Assembly (NCBI GenBank): GCA_900757715.1
Contig: CAAEOZ010000033.1
Coordinates: 1 to 15,631, forward strand
Direction of reading: 5' to 3'
DNA: 15,631 bases
DNA from: an uncultured Veillonella sp.
GTDB lineage: Bacteria > Bacillota > Negativicutes > Veillonellales > Veillonellaceae
Shown here: piece after piece, positions 1-7,566 of the stretch
Layout: each line of letters opens with the position of its first letter
Numbering within the stretch: the stretch's first letter is position 1
Program-made: the position numbers and the translations under genes
The notes under the pieces: model-generated
Database searches by the model: none
The model's input: the letters and a program-made list of their open reading frames with translations, nothing else
Told to the model about the DNA's origin: nothing

Positions 1-3000
1 ACGTCCTGGACACCTGGTACTACAACTCCTGTTAGTGGTCGTGCGGCAACAGAAGATCAATTGAAAGCCGTTGATACACAAGTAGCAACAAATAAAGATA
101 ATATTGCTAAGAATAAAGATAATATTGATAAGAATAAGGACAATATTGCAAAGAATGCGGACAATATCACGAAAAATGCTACAGAAATTGCCGCAAATAA
201 AGGTAATATTGCAACCAATACGCAGAACATTGCAACTAATACGGCAGCCTTGGCTCGTAAGATTTCCTTAGGTGGCGATACAGGTAATACAACAGAGAAA
301 TCCTTAAGTACAGGTGATGTGAAGTTTAATGTAAAAGGTGCAGGCCTTGTAACGACTTCTGCAGCTGGTGATGATGTAACAGTAACTGTGACAGAAAAAG
401 CAGTTAAACAAGAGGCTGTTAAAGCGGTTACAATGGCAGCAGCGGATCCTAATGGTCCAATTACAGTGACACCTGAGCTTAGCGCGGACAAAGATACAGC
501 AACTTACAAAATTGGAATCGATCCAACTAAGGTAGCAGAATCTACTATCCTGACTTATAAGGATAATGATGGGGCAGATAAGACCGTTACATTAAAGAAA
601 GGTTTGAACTTTAAAAACGGTACTATGACGACTGCTACTACTGCTGCGGATGGAGTAGTAACTGTTGATATCAATGATGATACAAAGGCTAAAATCAATA
701 ACGCCGCAACGAATAAGCTAGATAACCTTACACCGGAAGGCGAACAAAAGGTTAAGACCTTAGCAACATGGAATGTCGCTACTGCTGCTGGTGGTGGAAC
801 TCATTCCGGTGATTCAGCTAGTACTGTAACAGGTTCTGATACAGTGACTTTTAAAGCAGGTAATAACCTAAATGTAAATCAAACTGGTAGAGATATTACA
901 TTCTCCTTAAATAAAGAGATTTCTGATATGACTAGTTTAGGTCTCACGAATCCGGATGGTGCAAAGGCAACTATTAAGACTGGAAAAGGGGACGCTCATG
1001 TAGGTAAAACAGACCAAGCGGATCGCATCGTTTATACTAATGCAGCTGGTACTGAAGAACAGGTAGCAACATTAAAAGACGGTTTGCAATTCGGTGGCGA
1101 TAATAATCCTGAAGTTATTAATAAGACATTGAATCAAAAGTTAGAAGTTGTTGGTGGTGCTGACGCAGCGAAATTGTCCGATAACAATATCGGTGTTAAT
1201 GCAAAAGACGGTAAGTTGCACGTACAATTGTCTAAAGAATTGAATGACTTGACTAGCGCTCAATTCAAAAACGGCAATGCAGTATCCACAATCAATGGTG
1301 CAGGCACGACTGTGACAGACGGTACGAATACAACTCAATACGGTCCTAAAGGCATGACCATTAATCCAGGTGCAAATGAAATCTCTCTTACCGATAAAGG
1401 CTTAAACAATGGTGGCAAAGTCATCTCCAATGTAGCGAGTGGTGGTGATGTTGATACGAATGCGGCAAACATCGGTGATGTAAAGAAAGCGGCAGCGGCA
1501 TCCAAAACGACAGTATCTGTTAATAAGAAAGATACAGAAACTCCGAACTTGGTAATGGAAACAAGCGTAGACCCTGCTGACGGTCATACAAATTACGACA
1601 TCAAGTTGGCGGATACAGTTAACTTGGGCAATGGTAATATCGTTCTTGATGGTACTGATGGCAGCATCAAGACTAAAGGCAATATTACATCCGAAGGTAC
1701 TGTAGAAGGTAAAGACCTCAAAGCGGGCGATGTAACTGTTAACAAGGACAACAAAGGTACTGTGAACGGTTTATCTAATAAGACATGGACTCGTGGACAG
1801 GCTCCTGTGAGCGGTCAAGCAGCGACAGAAGACCAAATTCAAGCGGTAGATACTCGTGTGATGGCCGTAGAAGATAAGGTAGCGGACTTCGGTTGGTTGG
1901 CGAAGAGTAGTGCTACAGGCACAGGCCAAGCGACAGGCAATAATGTAGCGACTAAGGTTGGCGATAAAACGGAAGTAGAATTCCGTGCCGGTGACAACCT
2001 TACTATTGACCAAACAGGCACTACTTTCACGTATTCCTTGAATAAAAACATGACAGGTCTTGAAAGTGTATCCGTAGGCGATGTAGCAAACGATAAACCG
2101 GGCGTTGTATTGAACGGTGCTGAAGGCACTATGGGCGTACGCGGTAAAGATGGTGCGAATGCATCTATTACAGCGGCTAAAGGTGTTGACGGTTTGACAG
2201 GTACAGGTACTAAAGATCGTATCGTTTATGAAACGAAAGACGCTAACGGCAATCCTGTAAAAGAGACCGTAGCAACTATGAACGACGGCTTACATTTCGC
2301 GGGTGATAACGGAAATACAGTTATCGATAAGACATTGAATCAAAAACTTGAAATCGTTGGTGGTGCTGACGCAGCGAAATTGACTGATAACAATATCGGC
2401 GTTAATGCAAAAGACGGCAAGTTGCAAGTACAATTAGCTAAAGATTTAAATGGTTTGTCCAGTGTAGAAGTGAAGGACGATAATGGCGGATCCACTGTTA
2501 TGAAAGGTGACACTATTAAGAGCAAAGATGCAGCAGGAAATACTTCTGTTGTAAATGGCTCTGGCGTGACTATCACACCTGCTAATCCGCAAAATCCAAA
2601 TGCTGGTACAGTGTCTTTGACTACTGAAGGCTTGAATAATGGCAACAATCAAATCAAGGGCGTTGCAGCTGGTACAGCAGATACAGATGCAGTTAACCTT
2701 GGTCAATTGAAAAAATCTAATGCTCAGCTTGCTAATGCAATTGCTAATGTTGAATCCGAAACACAACGAGTAGGCGCTCATGCGGCGGCTATGTCAGCGT
2801 TGAAACCAATTCAATATGATCCATTAGAACCAACTCAAGTGATGGCTGGATATGGTAACTATCGTGGTAAGAGTGCAGCAGCATTAGGTCTTGCTCATTA
2901 TACTAATGAAGATACAATGTTCAACGTGGGTGTTTCTGTAGGTGGACGTCATAATATGATCAATGCCGGCTATACTCACAAGTTTGGTAACAGCGATGCT

Positions 3001-3180
3001 AAAAAAGCTGTACCAGAACGTTACAAAGGCGGTCCAATCAGCTCCATTTATGTGATGCAGGATGAAATGACCTCTTTGAAACAAGAGAATAGTAGACAAA
3101 AAGAAGTATTGGATAAACAACAAGCTGAAATCGAATCGTTGAAAGCTATGGTTAATAGTTTACTAGCAAATAAAGGTTAA
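1..3180 (+). CDS. Trimeric autotransporter adhesin (YadA/Hia type), C-terminal part; 5' end outside window
   Basis: The reading frame is open from base 1, so this is the 3' part of a larger gene (1059 residues visible); a TTG at 61 is internal, not the start. Such proteins form homotrimeric surface fibres for adhesion, aggregation and biofilm. Visible order: a stalk linker (PVSGRAATEDQL), eight coiled-coil heptads of the IxxNxxx type (82-249), two diverged copies of a stalk module (about 856-1260 and 1987-2463), a second linker (PVSGQAATEDQI, about 1805), a neck motif (AAGTADTDAVNLGQL, near 2665-2710), then the YadA anchor (about residues 917-995): a helix with VGAHAAAMSALKPIQYD followed by four predicted beta strands ending AGYTHKF. 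A 64-residue tail with a heptad coiled coil follows the barrel, which is atypical. A terminator lies 72 bp after the TAA. The family call is firm; ligand and gene name cannot be told. Confidence 0.93.
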   Translation, partial: TSWTPGTTTPVSGRAATEDQLKAVDTQVATNKDNIAKNKDNIDKNKDNIAKNADNITKNATEIAANKGNIATNTQNIATNTAALARKISLGGDTGNTTEKSLSTGDVKFNVKGAGLVTTSAAGDDVTVTVTEKAVKQEAVKAVTMAAADPNGPITVTPELSADKDTATYKIGIDPTKVAESTILTYKDNDGADKTVTLKKGLNFKNGTMTTATTAADGVVTVDINDDTKAKINNAATNKLDNLTPEGEQKVKTLATWNVATAAGGGTHSGDSASTVTGSDTVTFKAGNNLNVNQTGRDITFSLNKEISDMTSLGLTNPDGAKATIKTGKGDAHVGKTDQADRIVYTNAAGTEEQVATLKDGLQFGGDNNPEVINKTLNQKLEVVGGADAAKLSDNNIGVNAKDGKLHVQLSKELNDLTSAQFKNGNAVSTINGAGTTVTDGTNTTQYGPKGMTINPGANEISLTDKGLNNGGKVISNVASGGDVDTNAANIGDVKKAAAASKTTVSVNKKDTETPNLVMETSVDPADGHTNYDIKLADTVNLGNGNIVLDGTDGSIKTKGNITSEGTVEGKDLKAGDVTVNKDNKGTVNGLSNKTWTRGQAPVSGQAATEDQIQAVDTRVMAVEDKVADFGWLAKSSATGTGQATGNNVATKVGDKTEVEFRAGDNLTIDQTGTTFTYSLNKNMTGLESVSVGDVANDKPGVVLNGAEGTMGVRGKDGANASITAAKGVDGLTGTGTKDRIVYETKDANGNPVKETVATMNDGLHFAGDNGNTVIDKTLNQKLEIVGGADAAKLTDNNIGVNAKDGKLQVQLAKDLNGLSSVEVKDDNGGSTVMKGDTIKSKDAAGNTSVVNGSGVTITPANPQNPNAGTVSLTTEGLNNGNNQIKGVAAGTADTDAVNLGQLKKSNAQLANAIANVESETQRVGAHAAAMSALKPIQYDPLEPTQVMAGYGNYRGKSAAALGLAHYTNEDTMFNVGVSVGGRHNMINAGYTHKFGNSDAKKAVPERYKGGPISSIYVMQDEMTSLKQENSRQKEVLDKQQAEIESLKAMVNSLLANKG
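82..249 (+). repeat. Eight coiled-coil heptads with Asn at core position d
   Basis: Eight consecutive 21-bp units encode heptads that begin with V or I and carry Asn at the fourth place, such as IAKNKDN, IDKNKDN, IATNTQN and IATNTAA, ending at LARK. With Ile/Val at position a, Asn falls at core position d, the N@d pattern ([I/V]xxNTxx) known from trimeric autotransporter stalks, where Asn rings hold anions in the core. The units are protein-level repeats; their DNA has diverged. Confidence 0.85.
856..2463 (+). repeat. Two diverged copies of an adhesin stalk module
   Basis: The segment from about 856 (AGNNLNVNQTG) to about 1260 is repeated from 1987 (AGDNLTIDQTG) to about 2463. The best conserved part encodes KTLNQKLE-VVGGADAAKL and NNIGVNAKDGKL in copy 1 and nearly the same in copy 2. 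The offset is 1131 bp at the start of the module but 1206 bp at its end, so copy 2 carries 75 bp (25 codons) more, around 2100-2190 (GVRGKDGANASITAAKGVDG region). Both copies stay in frame. Confidence 0.8.
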
Positions 3181-3251
3181 TAACTAAATATAGTAATTGA
3201 AACGATAATTTCGCTATAGCATTCTTGTAGTGTTAGCCAATGTCGTCAAGG

Positions 3252-3312
3252 AAAAAGGTTCCGTAGGAAGTTGATGGACGATAAGCCTCAACTAAAATAC
3301 GGAACCTTTTTT
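3252..3312. terminator. Strong, probably bidirectional rho-independent terminator
   Basis: AAAAGGTTCCGTA (to 3265) pairs with TACGGAACCTTTT (from 3298). An inner stem pairs AGTTGA (3269-3274) with TCAACT (3288-3293). The right arm runs into six T and the left arm starts with five A, so it could stop transcription from either side. It separates the adhesin from clpL. Confidence 0.85.
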
Positions 3313-3327
3313 GTTGTTAGTATATAA

Positions 3328-3392
3328 AGTCAAAAATATCTTGAAAATTTATCTTTTGACCTATTGACTTTTTGACTTTTAAGGGTTATTAT
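3328..3392 (+). promoter_or_regulatory. clpL promoter overlapped by three CtsR-like heptads
   Basis: A promoter can be read as TTGACT (3364-3369), 17 bp, TATTAT (3387-3392); TATAAT at 3390-3395 is an alternative -10 with less good spacing. Three direct heptads, TTTGACC (3355-3361), ATTGACT (3363-3369) and TTTGACT (3371-3377), sit at an exact 8-bp period across the -35 region, and an inverted copy AGTCAAA lies at 3328-3334. The heptad is the half-site of the CtsR heat-shock repressor (GGTCAAA read on the other strand), but CtsR sites normally leave 3 bp between heptads, not 1. Control by a CtsR-like repressor is therefore inferred. Confidence 0.6.
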
Positions 3393-3473
3393 AATGCCAT
3401 AGGGTAAATAAACCCAGTAAGAATAATATTAGTCAAATAGTTAAACTCTATGATGTATGAGGGGGTAAAATAT

Positions 3474-5627
3474 ATGAACAACAACTTTAACAACTTTGGT
3501 AATGAATTTTCTAGCATGAATGATTTGTTTAATCAATTGATGGGTAATATGGGGGGGTATTCCACAGAACGACGTAGTTATAAGATTAATGGTCGCGAAG
3601 TAACTCCAGAAGAATTTGCGTTTTATCGTCAAACTGGTCGATTACCATCTAATGAGGAAATGCAAGCTGCTCAAGCTGCGCAACAAGGTAAAATTAAACA
3701 AGATGGCATCCTTGCTCGTTTGGGGACAAACTTAACTCAACAAGCTCGTGATGGTAAACTTGATCCTGTAATTGGTCGAAATAAAGAAATCCAAGAAACA
3801 GCAGAAATCTTAGCACGTCGTACTAAAAATAATCCTGTACTTGTAGGTGATGCTGGTGTTGGTAAAACTGCAGTAGTAGAAGGTTTGGCACAAGCTATTG
3901 TAAATGGTGACGTTCCAGCAGCTATTAAAAATAAAGAAATCATTTCCATCGATATTTCCGGATTGGAAGCTGGTACTCAATATCGTGGTTCCTTCGAAGA
4001 AAACATTCAAAACCTTATTAAAGAGGTAAAAGCCGCAGGCAATATTATCTTGTTCTTCGATGAAATTCACCAAATTTTGGGCGCTGGGTCCACAGGTGAT
4101 GGTCAAGGATCTAAAGGCTTGGCAGATATCTTGAAGCCTGCTTTGTCCCGTGGTGAAATGACAGTTATCGGTGCTACAACACAAGATGAATACCGTAACA
4201 CAATCATGAAAAACGCAGCTCTTGCTCGCCGTTTCAATGAAGTTAAGGTCAATGCACCATCTGCAGAAGATACTTTCAAAATCTTACAAGGCATTCGTCC
4301 ATTGTACGAAGCGCATCATAACATTGAATTGCCAGATGCGGTGTTGAAAGCCGCTGTAGATTATTCCGTACAGTATATTCCACAACGTAGCTTGCCAGAT
4401 AAAGCTATTGATTTAATTGATGTAACAGCAGCTCATTTGGCATCTCAACATCCTGTAACAGATATTAAAACATTGGAAGCAGATATTGCTGATGCTAAAG
4501 CAAAACAAGAGGAATATGCTCAAAAAGAAGACTATGAATCTGCGATTAATGAAAAAATGCGTATTCAAAAGTTACAAGCAGAGCTCGATAACCATACAGA
4601 AAATCAAAAGGTGGTAGCGCAAGTAAACGATGTAGCAGAAGCCGTTGAAAGAATGACTGGTATTCCTGTATCTCAAATGGGGGCGTCCGATATCGAGCGC
4701 TTGAAAGACATGAAATCTCGTTTGGAAGCTCATGTAATCGGCCAAGATAAAGCAGTAGAAGCTGTATCTAAAGCAATTCGTCGTAACCGCGCAGGCTTTG
4801 ATGAAGGCAACCGCCCAATTGGGAGCTTCTTATTCGTAGGACCTACAGGTGTTGGTAAGACAGAATTAGCTAAACAATTAGCTCTAGATATGTTCGGTAA
4901 CAAAGATGCAATCATTCGTTTGGATATGTCCGAATACAGTGATCGCACAGCCGTATCTAAATTAATTGGTGCTACAGCTGGTTATGTTGGTTACGAAGAT
5001 AACTCTAACACATTGACTGAACGCGTACGTCGTAATCCTTATTCCATCGTATTATTCGACGAAATCGAAAAAGCAGATCCTCAAGTTATTACATTACTTC
5101 TTCAAGTATTGGATGATGGTCGCTTAACAGATGGTCAAGGTAACACAGTAAACTTTAAAAATACCGTTATCATCGCTACATCCAATGCAGGTTTCGGTTA
5201 TGGTAGTGACAATGATGATGAAAATAAAGTAGATGTAATGGAACGCATCGCTCCATTCTTCCGTCCAGAGTTCTTGAACCGTTTCAACGCAGTTATCGAG
5301 TTCAATCAATTGAGCAAAGAAGATTTGAAAAAAATTGTAGATTTGATGCTTGATCAAGTGAATAAAACTTTAGCTAAAAAAGACATCACTCTTGATGTAA
5401 CAGATGCAGCTAAAGAATTGTTGATGGAACAAGGGTATGACAAAACTATGGGCGCTCGTCCATTACGCCGTGTTGTGGAATCTGAAATCCGAGATAATGT
5501 AACAGATTTCTACTTGGATAATATCGATGTAAAACACTTGCTTGCAGATGTTAAGGATGGGCATATTGTAATCTCTGAAAAAGCAGATTCCGATGATAGT
5601 AAAGACCAAGATAAGGCTGAGAAATAA
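3474..5627 (+). CDS. clpL: ClpL-type HSP100 ATPase chaperone
   Basis: A 717-residue cytoplasmic AAA+ unfoldase/disaggregase. ATG 3474 is preferred over in-frame ATGs at 3450/3453 because GAGGGGG (3459-3465) lies 8 nt before it and the product then starts MNNNFNNFGNEF, as ClpL proteins do. Domain order: Asn-rich N-terminus without the Clp-N double repeat of ClpA/B/C and without the zinc finger of ClpE; a segment KINGREVTPEEFAFYRQTG; AAA-1 with Walker A GDAGVGKT (125-132) and Walker B DE (196-197); a short UVR-like middle coil (about 340-375) in place of the long ClpB middle domain; AAA-2 with Walker A GPTGVGKT (456-463) and Walker B DE (529-530); C-terminal domain with GARPLRRVVESEIRD and an acidic tail. 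I see no [LIVM]GF/L loop typical of ClpP partners, in keeping with the ClpP-independent ClpL class. In lactic acid bacteria ClpL serves heat and cell-wall stress tolerance and is under CtsR. A monocistronic unit is likely; no clear terminator follows. Confidence 0.9.
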   Translation: MNNNFNNFGNEFSSMNDLFNQLMGNMGGYSTERRSYKINGREVTPEEFAFYRQTGRLPSNEEMQAAQAAQQGKIKQDGILARLGTNLTQQARDGKLDPVIGRNKEIQETAEILARRTKNNPVLVGDAGVGKTAVVEGLAQAIVNGDVPAAIKNKEIISIDISGLEAGTQYRGSFEENIQNLIKEVKAAGNIILFFDEIHQILGAGSTGDGQGSKGLADILKPALSRGEMTVIGATTQDEYRNTIMKNAALARRFNEVKVNAPSAEDTFKILQGIRPLYEAHHNIELPDAVLKAAVDYSVQYIPQRSLPDKAIDLIDVTAAHLASQHPVTDIKTLEADIADAKAKQEEYAQKEDYESAINEKMRIQKLQAELDNHTENQKVVAQVNDVAEAVERMTGIPVSQMGASDIERLKDMKSRLEAHVIGQDKAVEAVSKAIRRNRAGFDEGNRPIGSFLFVGPTGVGKTELAKQLALDMFGNKDAIIRLDMSEYSDRTAVSKLIGATAGYVGYEDNSNTLTERVRRNPYSIVLFDEIEKADPQVITLLLQVLDDGRLTDGQGNTVNFKNTVIIATSNAGFGYGSDNDDENKVDVMERIAPFFRPEFLNRFNAVIEFNQLSKEDLKKIVDLMLDQVNKTLAKKDITLDVTDAAKELLMEQGYDKTMGARPLRRVVESEIRDNVTDFYLDNIDVKHLLADVKDGHIVISEKADSDDSKDQDKAEK

Positions 5628-5658
5628 ATAACAGATGTATACGTGTCAGAATAATCAT

Positions 5659-5686
5659 TTGACAAATCTGAATAAAGTAGTAATAT
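5659..5686 (+). promoter_or_regulatory. thiC promoter
   Basis: TTGACA (5659-5664), a perfect -35 hexamer, is followed after 16 bp by TAATAT (5681-5686). Initiation near 5693 would place the start of the transcript about 20 nt before the TPP aptamer. Confidence 0.6.
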
Positions 5687-5711
5687 TAAAAGCATAATTA
5701 TATAGTGAGTA

Positions 5712-5798
5712 TGCAAGGGAGCCTATTATATAGGCTGAGAAAGGGCTGTGAGCACCTGACCTTTATACCTGATCGGGATTATGCCCGCGTAGGAAGCA
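5712..5798 (+). ncRNA. TPP riboswitch aptamer (thi box)
   Basis: The conserved thi-box elements are all present in order: GGGAGCC, then GGCTGAGA, then ACCTGAT, then GCCCGCGTAGGA. Pairing: P1 TGC/GCA (5712-5714 with 5796-5798), P2 GCCTA/TAGGC (5721-5725 with 5731-5735), P3 AAAGG/CCTTT (5740-5744 with 5760-5764), P5 CGGG/CCCG (5774-5777 with 5784-5787). It binds thiamine pyrophosphate and, given the terminator just downstream, should shut thiC off when TPP is plentiful. Confidence 0.95.
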
Positions 5799-5812
5799 CG
5801 CTAATACTTAAT

Positions 5813-5847
5813 ACGGGTATCGATCATTTTGTTCGATACCCGTTTTT
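5813..5847 (+). terminator. Riboswitch-controlled rho-independent terminator
   Basis: A perfect 11-bp stem, ACGGGTATCGA (5813-5823) with TCGATACCCGT (5833-5843), closes a 9-nt loop and is followed by a T run. CGGGTAT of the left arm (5814-5820) can instead pair with ATACCTG (5765-5771) inside the aptamer core, with one G-U pair, giving an antiterminator that excludes TPP binding. This predicts transcriptional attenuation. Confidence 0.85.
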
Positions 5848-5890
5848 GCATACCTAACTATATATGTCTTTTATATAGGAGGATGTAAAA

Positions 5891-7195
5891 ATGTTTATGA
5901 CACAATTGGAATCGGCTGTGGCTGGCGTAGTTACGAAAGAAATGAAAGTAGTCGCGGAAAAAGAACGTATGGATGAAGAGGTGTTACGCTCCTTAGTGGC
6001 ATCAGGGAAGGTTGTTATCCCTTGTAACAAGCAGCATACTAGCATTTCGCCTGAGGGGATTGGTAAGCGTTTAAGAACAAAAGTCAATGTTAATTTAGGT
6101 ACATCGAAAGACGTTACTGATTATGATAGTGAGATTGAAAAGGTTGATCGAGCTATTCGACTTGGAGTAGAGTCGATTATGGACCTTTCCACTCATGGTG
6201 ACACTCGTATTTTCAGACGTAAATTAATCGAGACATCGCCAGTAATGATTGGTACGGTGCCTATCTATGATAGTGTCATTCATCATCAAAAAGATTTGGG
6301 TGAATTAACGGCTCAAGATTTCTTGGACACTATCCGATTACACGCTCAAGATGGTGTAGATTTTATTACTATCCACAGTGGTATTACGAGGAAAACAATA
6401 GATCAAATTAAGAATCATAAACGGATGCTTAATATTGTTAGCCGCGGAGGGAGTTTGGTATTTGCATGGATGAGCATGACAGGCCATGAAAATCCATTCT
6501 ATGAATACTTTGATGAAATCTTAAAGATTTGCAAAGAATATGATGTTACTTTGTCTTTAGGTGATGCTTGTCGTCCAGGTTGCTTGGCGGATGCAACTGA
6601 TGTGTGCCAAATTGAAGAGCTTGTAAGGCTTGGTGAATTGGCAAAACGAGCGAAACAATATGGTGTACAAGCTATGATTGAAGGACCTGGGCATGTACCT
6701 TTACATCAAATACAAATGAATATGGAAATACAAGAGTCCTTGTGTGATGGAGCGCCATTCTATGTGTTGGGACCGCTCGTAACAGATATTGCTCCTGGTT
6801 ATGACCATATTACAGCTGCCATTGGTGGGGCTGTAGCGGGTATGCATGGAGCGTCATTCTTGTGCTATGTTACACCAGCGGAACATTTAGCCTTACCAAA
6901 TGCAGATGATGTAAAAGATGGAATTATGGCTTTTAAAATAGCGGCGCATGCTGCAGATATTGCTCGTGGTATTTCTAATGCAAGAGATATAGATGACACT
7001 ATGGCTAAGGCACGTCAAGTCCTCGATTGGGAGACACAATATGCTTGTGCCCTTGATCCTGAACGGGCTCGTTCTATTCGTGAAAGTAGAGCACCGGAGG
7101 AAGATCATAGTGAAACCTGTTCGATGTGTGGCAAGTTTTGTGCTGTACGCAGTATGAATAAAGCTTTACAAGAAGAATATATTGATATTTTATAA
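5891..7195 (+). CDS. thiC: Phosphomethylpyrimidine synthase ThiC
   Basis: A radical-SAM-superfamily enzyme of thiamine biosynthesis that rearranges aminoimidazole ribotide to hydroxymethylpyrimidine phosphate using SAM and a [4Fe-4S] cluster. The start is set by AGGAGG (5877-5882) 8 nt before ATG 5891; an ATG at 5897 is less well spaced. The 434-residue length fits the short clostridial/archaeal form without the long N-terminal region of the proteobacterial enzyme. Visible motifs: NVNLGTS near residue 60, MDLSTHGD, GDACRPG (224-230), EGPGHVP (264-270), GPLVTDIAPGYDHI, and the C-terminal cluster ligands C410, C413 and C417 in CSMCGKFC. It is controlled by the TPP riboswitch upstream and followed after 23 bp by a ThiS-like gene. 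No other thiamine genes lie in the window. Confidence 0.96.
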   Translation: MFMTQLESAVAGVVTKEMKVVAEKERMDEEVLRSLVASGKVVIPCNKQHTSISPEGIGKRLRTKVNVNLGTSKDVTDYDSEIEKVDRAIRLGVESIMDLSTHGDTRIFRRKLIETSPVMIGTVPIYDSVIHHQKDLGELTAQDFLDTIRLHAQDGVDFITIHSGITRKTIDQIKNHKRMLNIVSRGGSLVFAWMSMTGHENPFYEYFDEILKICKEYDVTLSLGDACRPGCLADATDVCQIEELVRLGELAKRAKQYGVQAMIEGPGHVPLHQIQMNMEIQESLCDGAPFYVLGPLVTDIAPGYDHITAAIGGAVAGMHGASFLCYVTPAEHLALPNADDVKDGIMAFKIAAHAADIARGISNARDIDDTMAKARQVLDWETQYACALDPERARSIRESRAPEEDHSETCSMCGKFCAVRSMNKALQEEYIDIL

Positions 7196-7218
7196 GCTTT
7201 TTCATATGGGAGGTCATT

Positions 7219-7494
7219 ATGGATTTGATTGTTAATGGAGAGCCAAAGCATGTTGTAGGTAAGCAACTTCATTTGGTTCTTGATGAATTAGGATGTTCTG
7301 GTAAACACTTTGTAGTTGAGCTTAATGGCGAGATTCTTAGCAAGGAAGCATATACAACCACTAAATTAACGGCTGCTGATATCGTTTGGCAAGCACATCC
7401 CGATTTTATTTGTGCCGTTTCTGAAATAACAGAGTCAGACAATATACAAAATACGGTTTATGAGCTTATGAACGGATATAGTAGAGTCAGATAA
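7219..7494 (+). CDS. ThiS-like beta-grasp protein without Gly-Gly tail
   Basis: A 91-residue protein behind GGGAGGT (about 7208-7214), cotranscribed with thiC. The first 55 or so residues match the ThiS sulfur-carrier fold: MDLIVNGEP start, a LVLDELG helix, and VVELNGEILS in the middle strand. Canonical ThiS is about 65 residues and ends in Gly-Gly, which ThiF adenylates and which carries the thiocarboxylate sulfur for thiazole formation. Here the sequence departs after LTAADIV and ends in an unrelated 35-residue tail finishing GYSRVR, with no GG. Neither of the other two forward frames restores a GG end at the expected place. It may be a degenerate or repurposed ThiS, or a protein processed to expose a different end. 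The position after thiC supports a thiamine link; function as a sulfur carrier is doubtful. Confidence 0.7.
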   Translation: MDLIVNGEPKHVVGKQLHLVLDELGCSGKHFVVELNGEILSKEAYTTTKLTAADIVWQAHPDFICAVSEITESDNIQNTVYELMNGYSRVR

Positions 7495-7512
7495 AAAATT
7501 GAGTTTACATAC

Positions 7513-7543
7513 AAACCACAAGATTAAAATCTTGTGGTTTTTT
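7513..7543 (+). terminator. Rho-independent terminator of the thiC unit
   Basis: AAACCACAAGAT (from 7513) pairs with ATCTTGTGGTTT (to 7540) around a 4-nt loop and runs into six T (7538-7543). It ends the thiC transcript 19 bp after the ThiS-like gene. Confidence 0.85.
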
Positions 7544-7566
7544 GGTTATAAAAGAATTTTGTATAC

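Noticed and set aside
82..249. Regular 21-bp repeats considered as CRISPR or VNTR
   Set aside because: There are no spacers, the units are imperfect and contiguous, and they encode coiled-coil heptads in frame.
57..491. Minus-strand open frame opposite the first adhesin, with a membrane-like repetitive product
   Set aside because: The hydrophobic repeats are the reverse reading of the heptad repeats; no ribosome binding site or independent support.
3450..3473. Upstream in-frame ATG start for clpL
   Set aside because: The Shine-Dalgarno GAGGGGG lies inside this stretch and serves ATG 3474; the extra residues do not resemble ClpL.
5883..5888. ATG-TAA minimal start-stop in the thiC leader
   Set aside because: It overlaps the thiC Shine-Dalgarno spacing by chance; a start there would have almost no spacing from AGGAGG.
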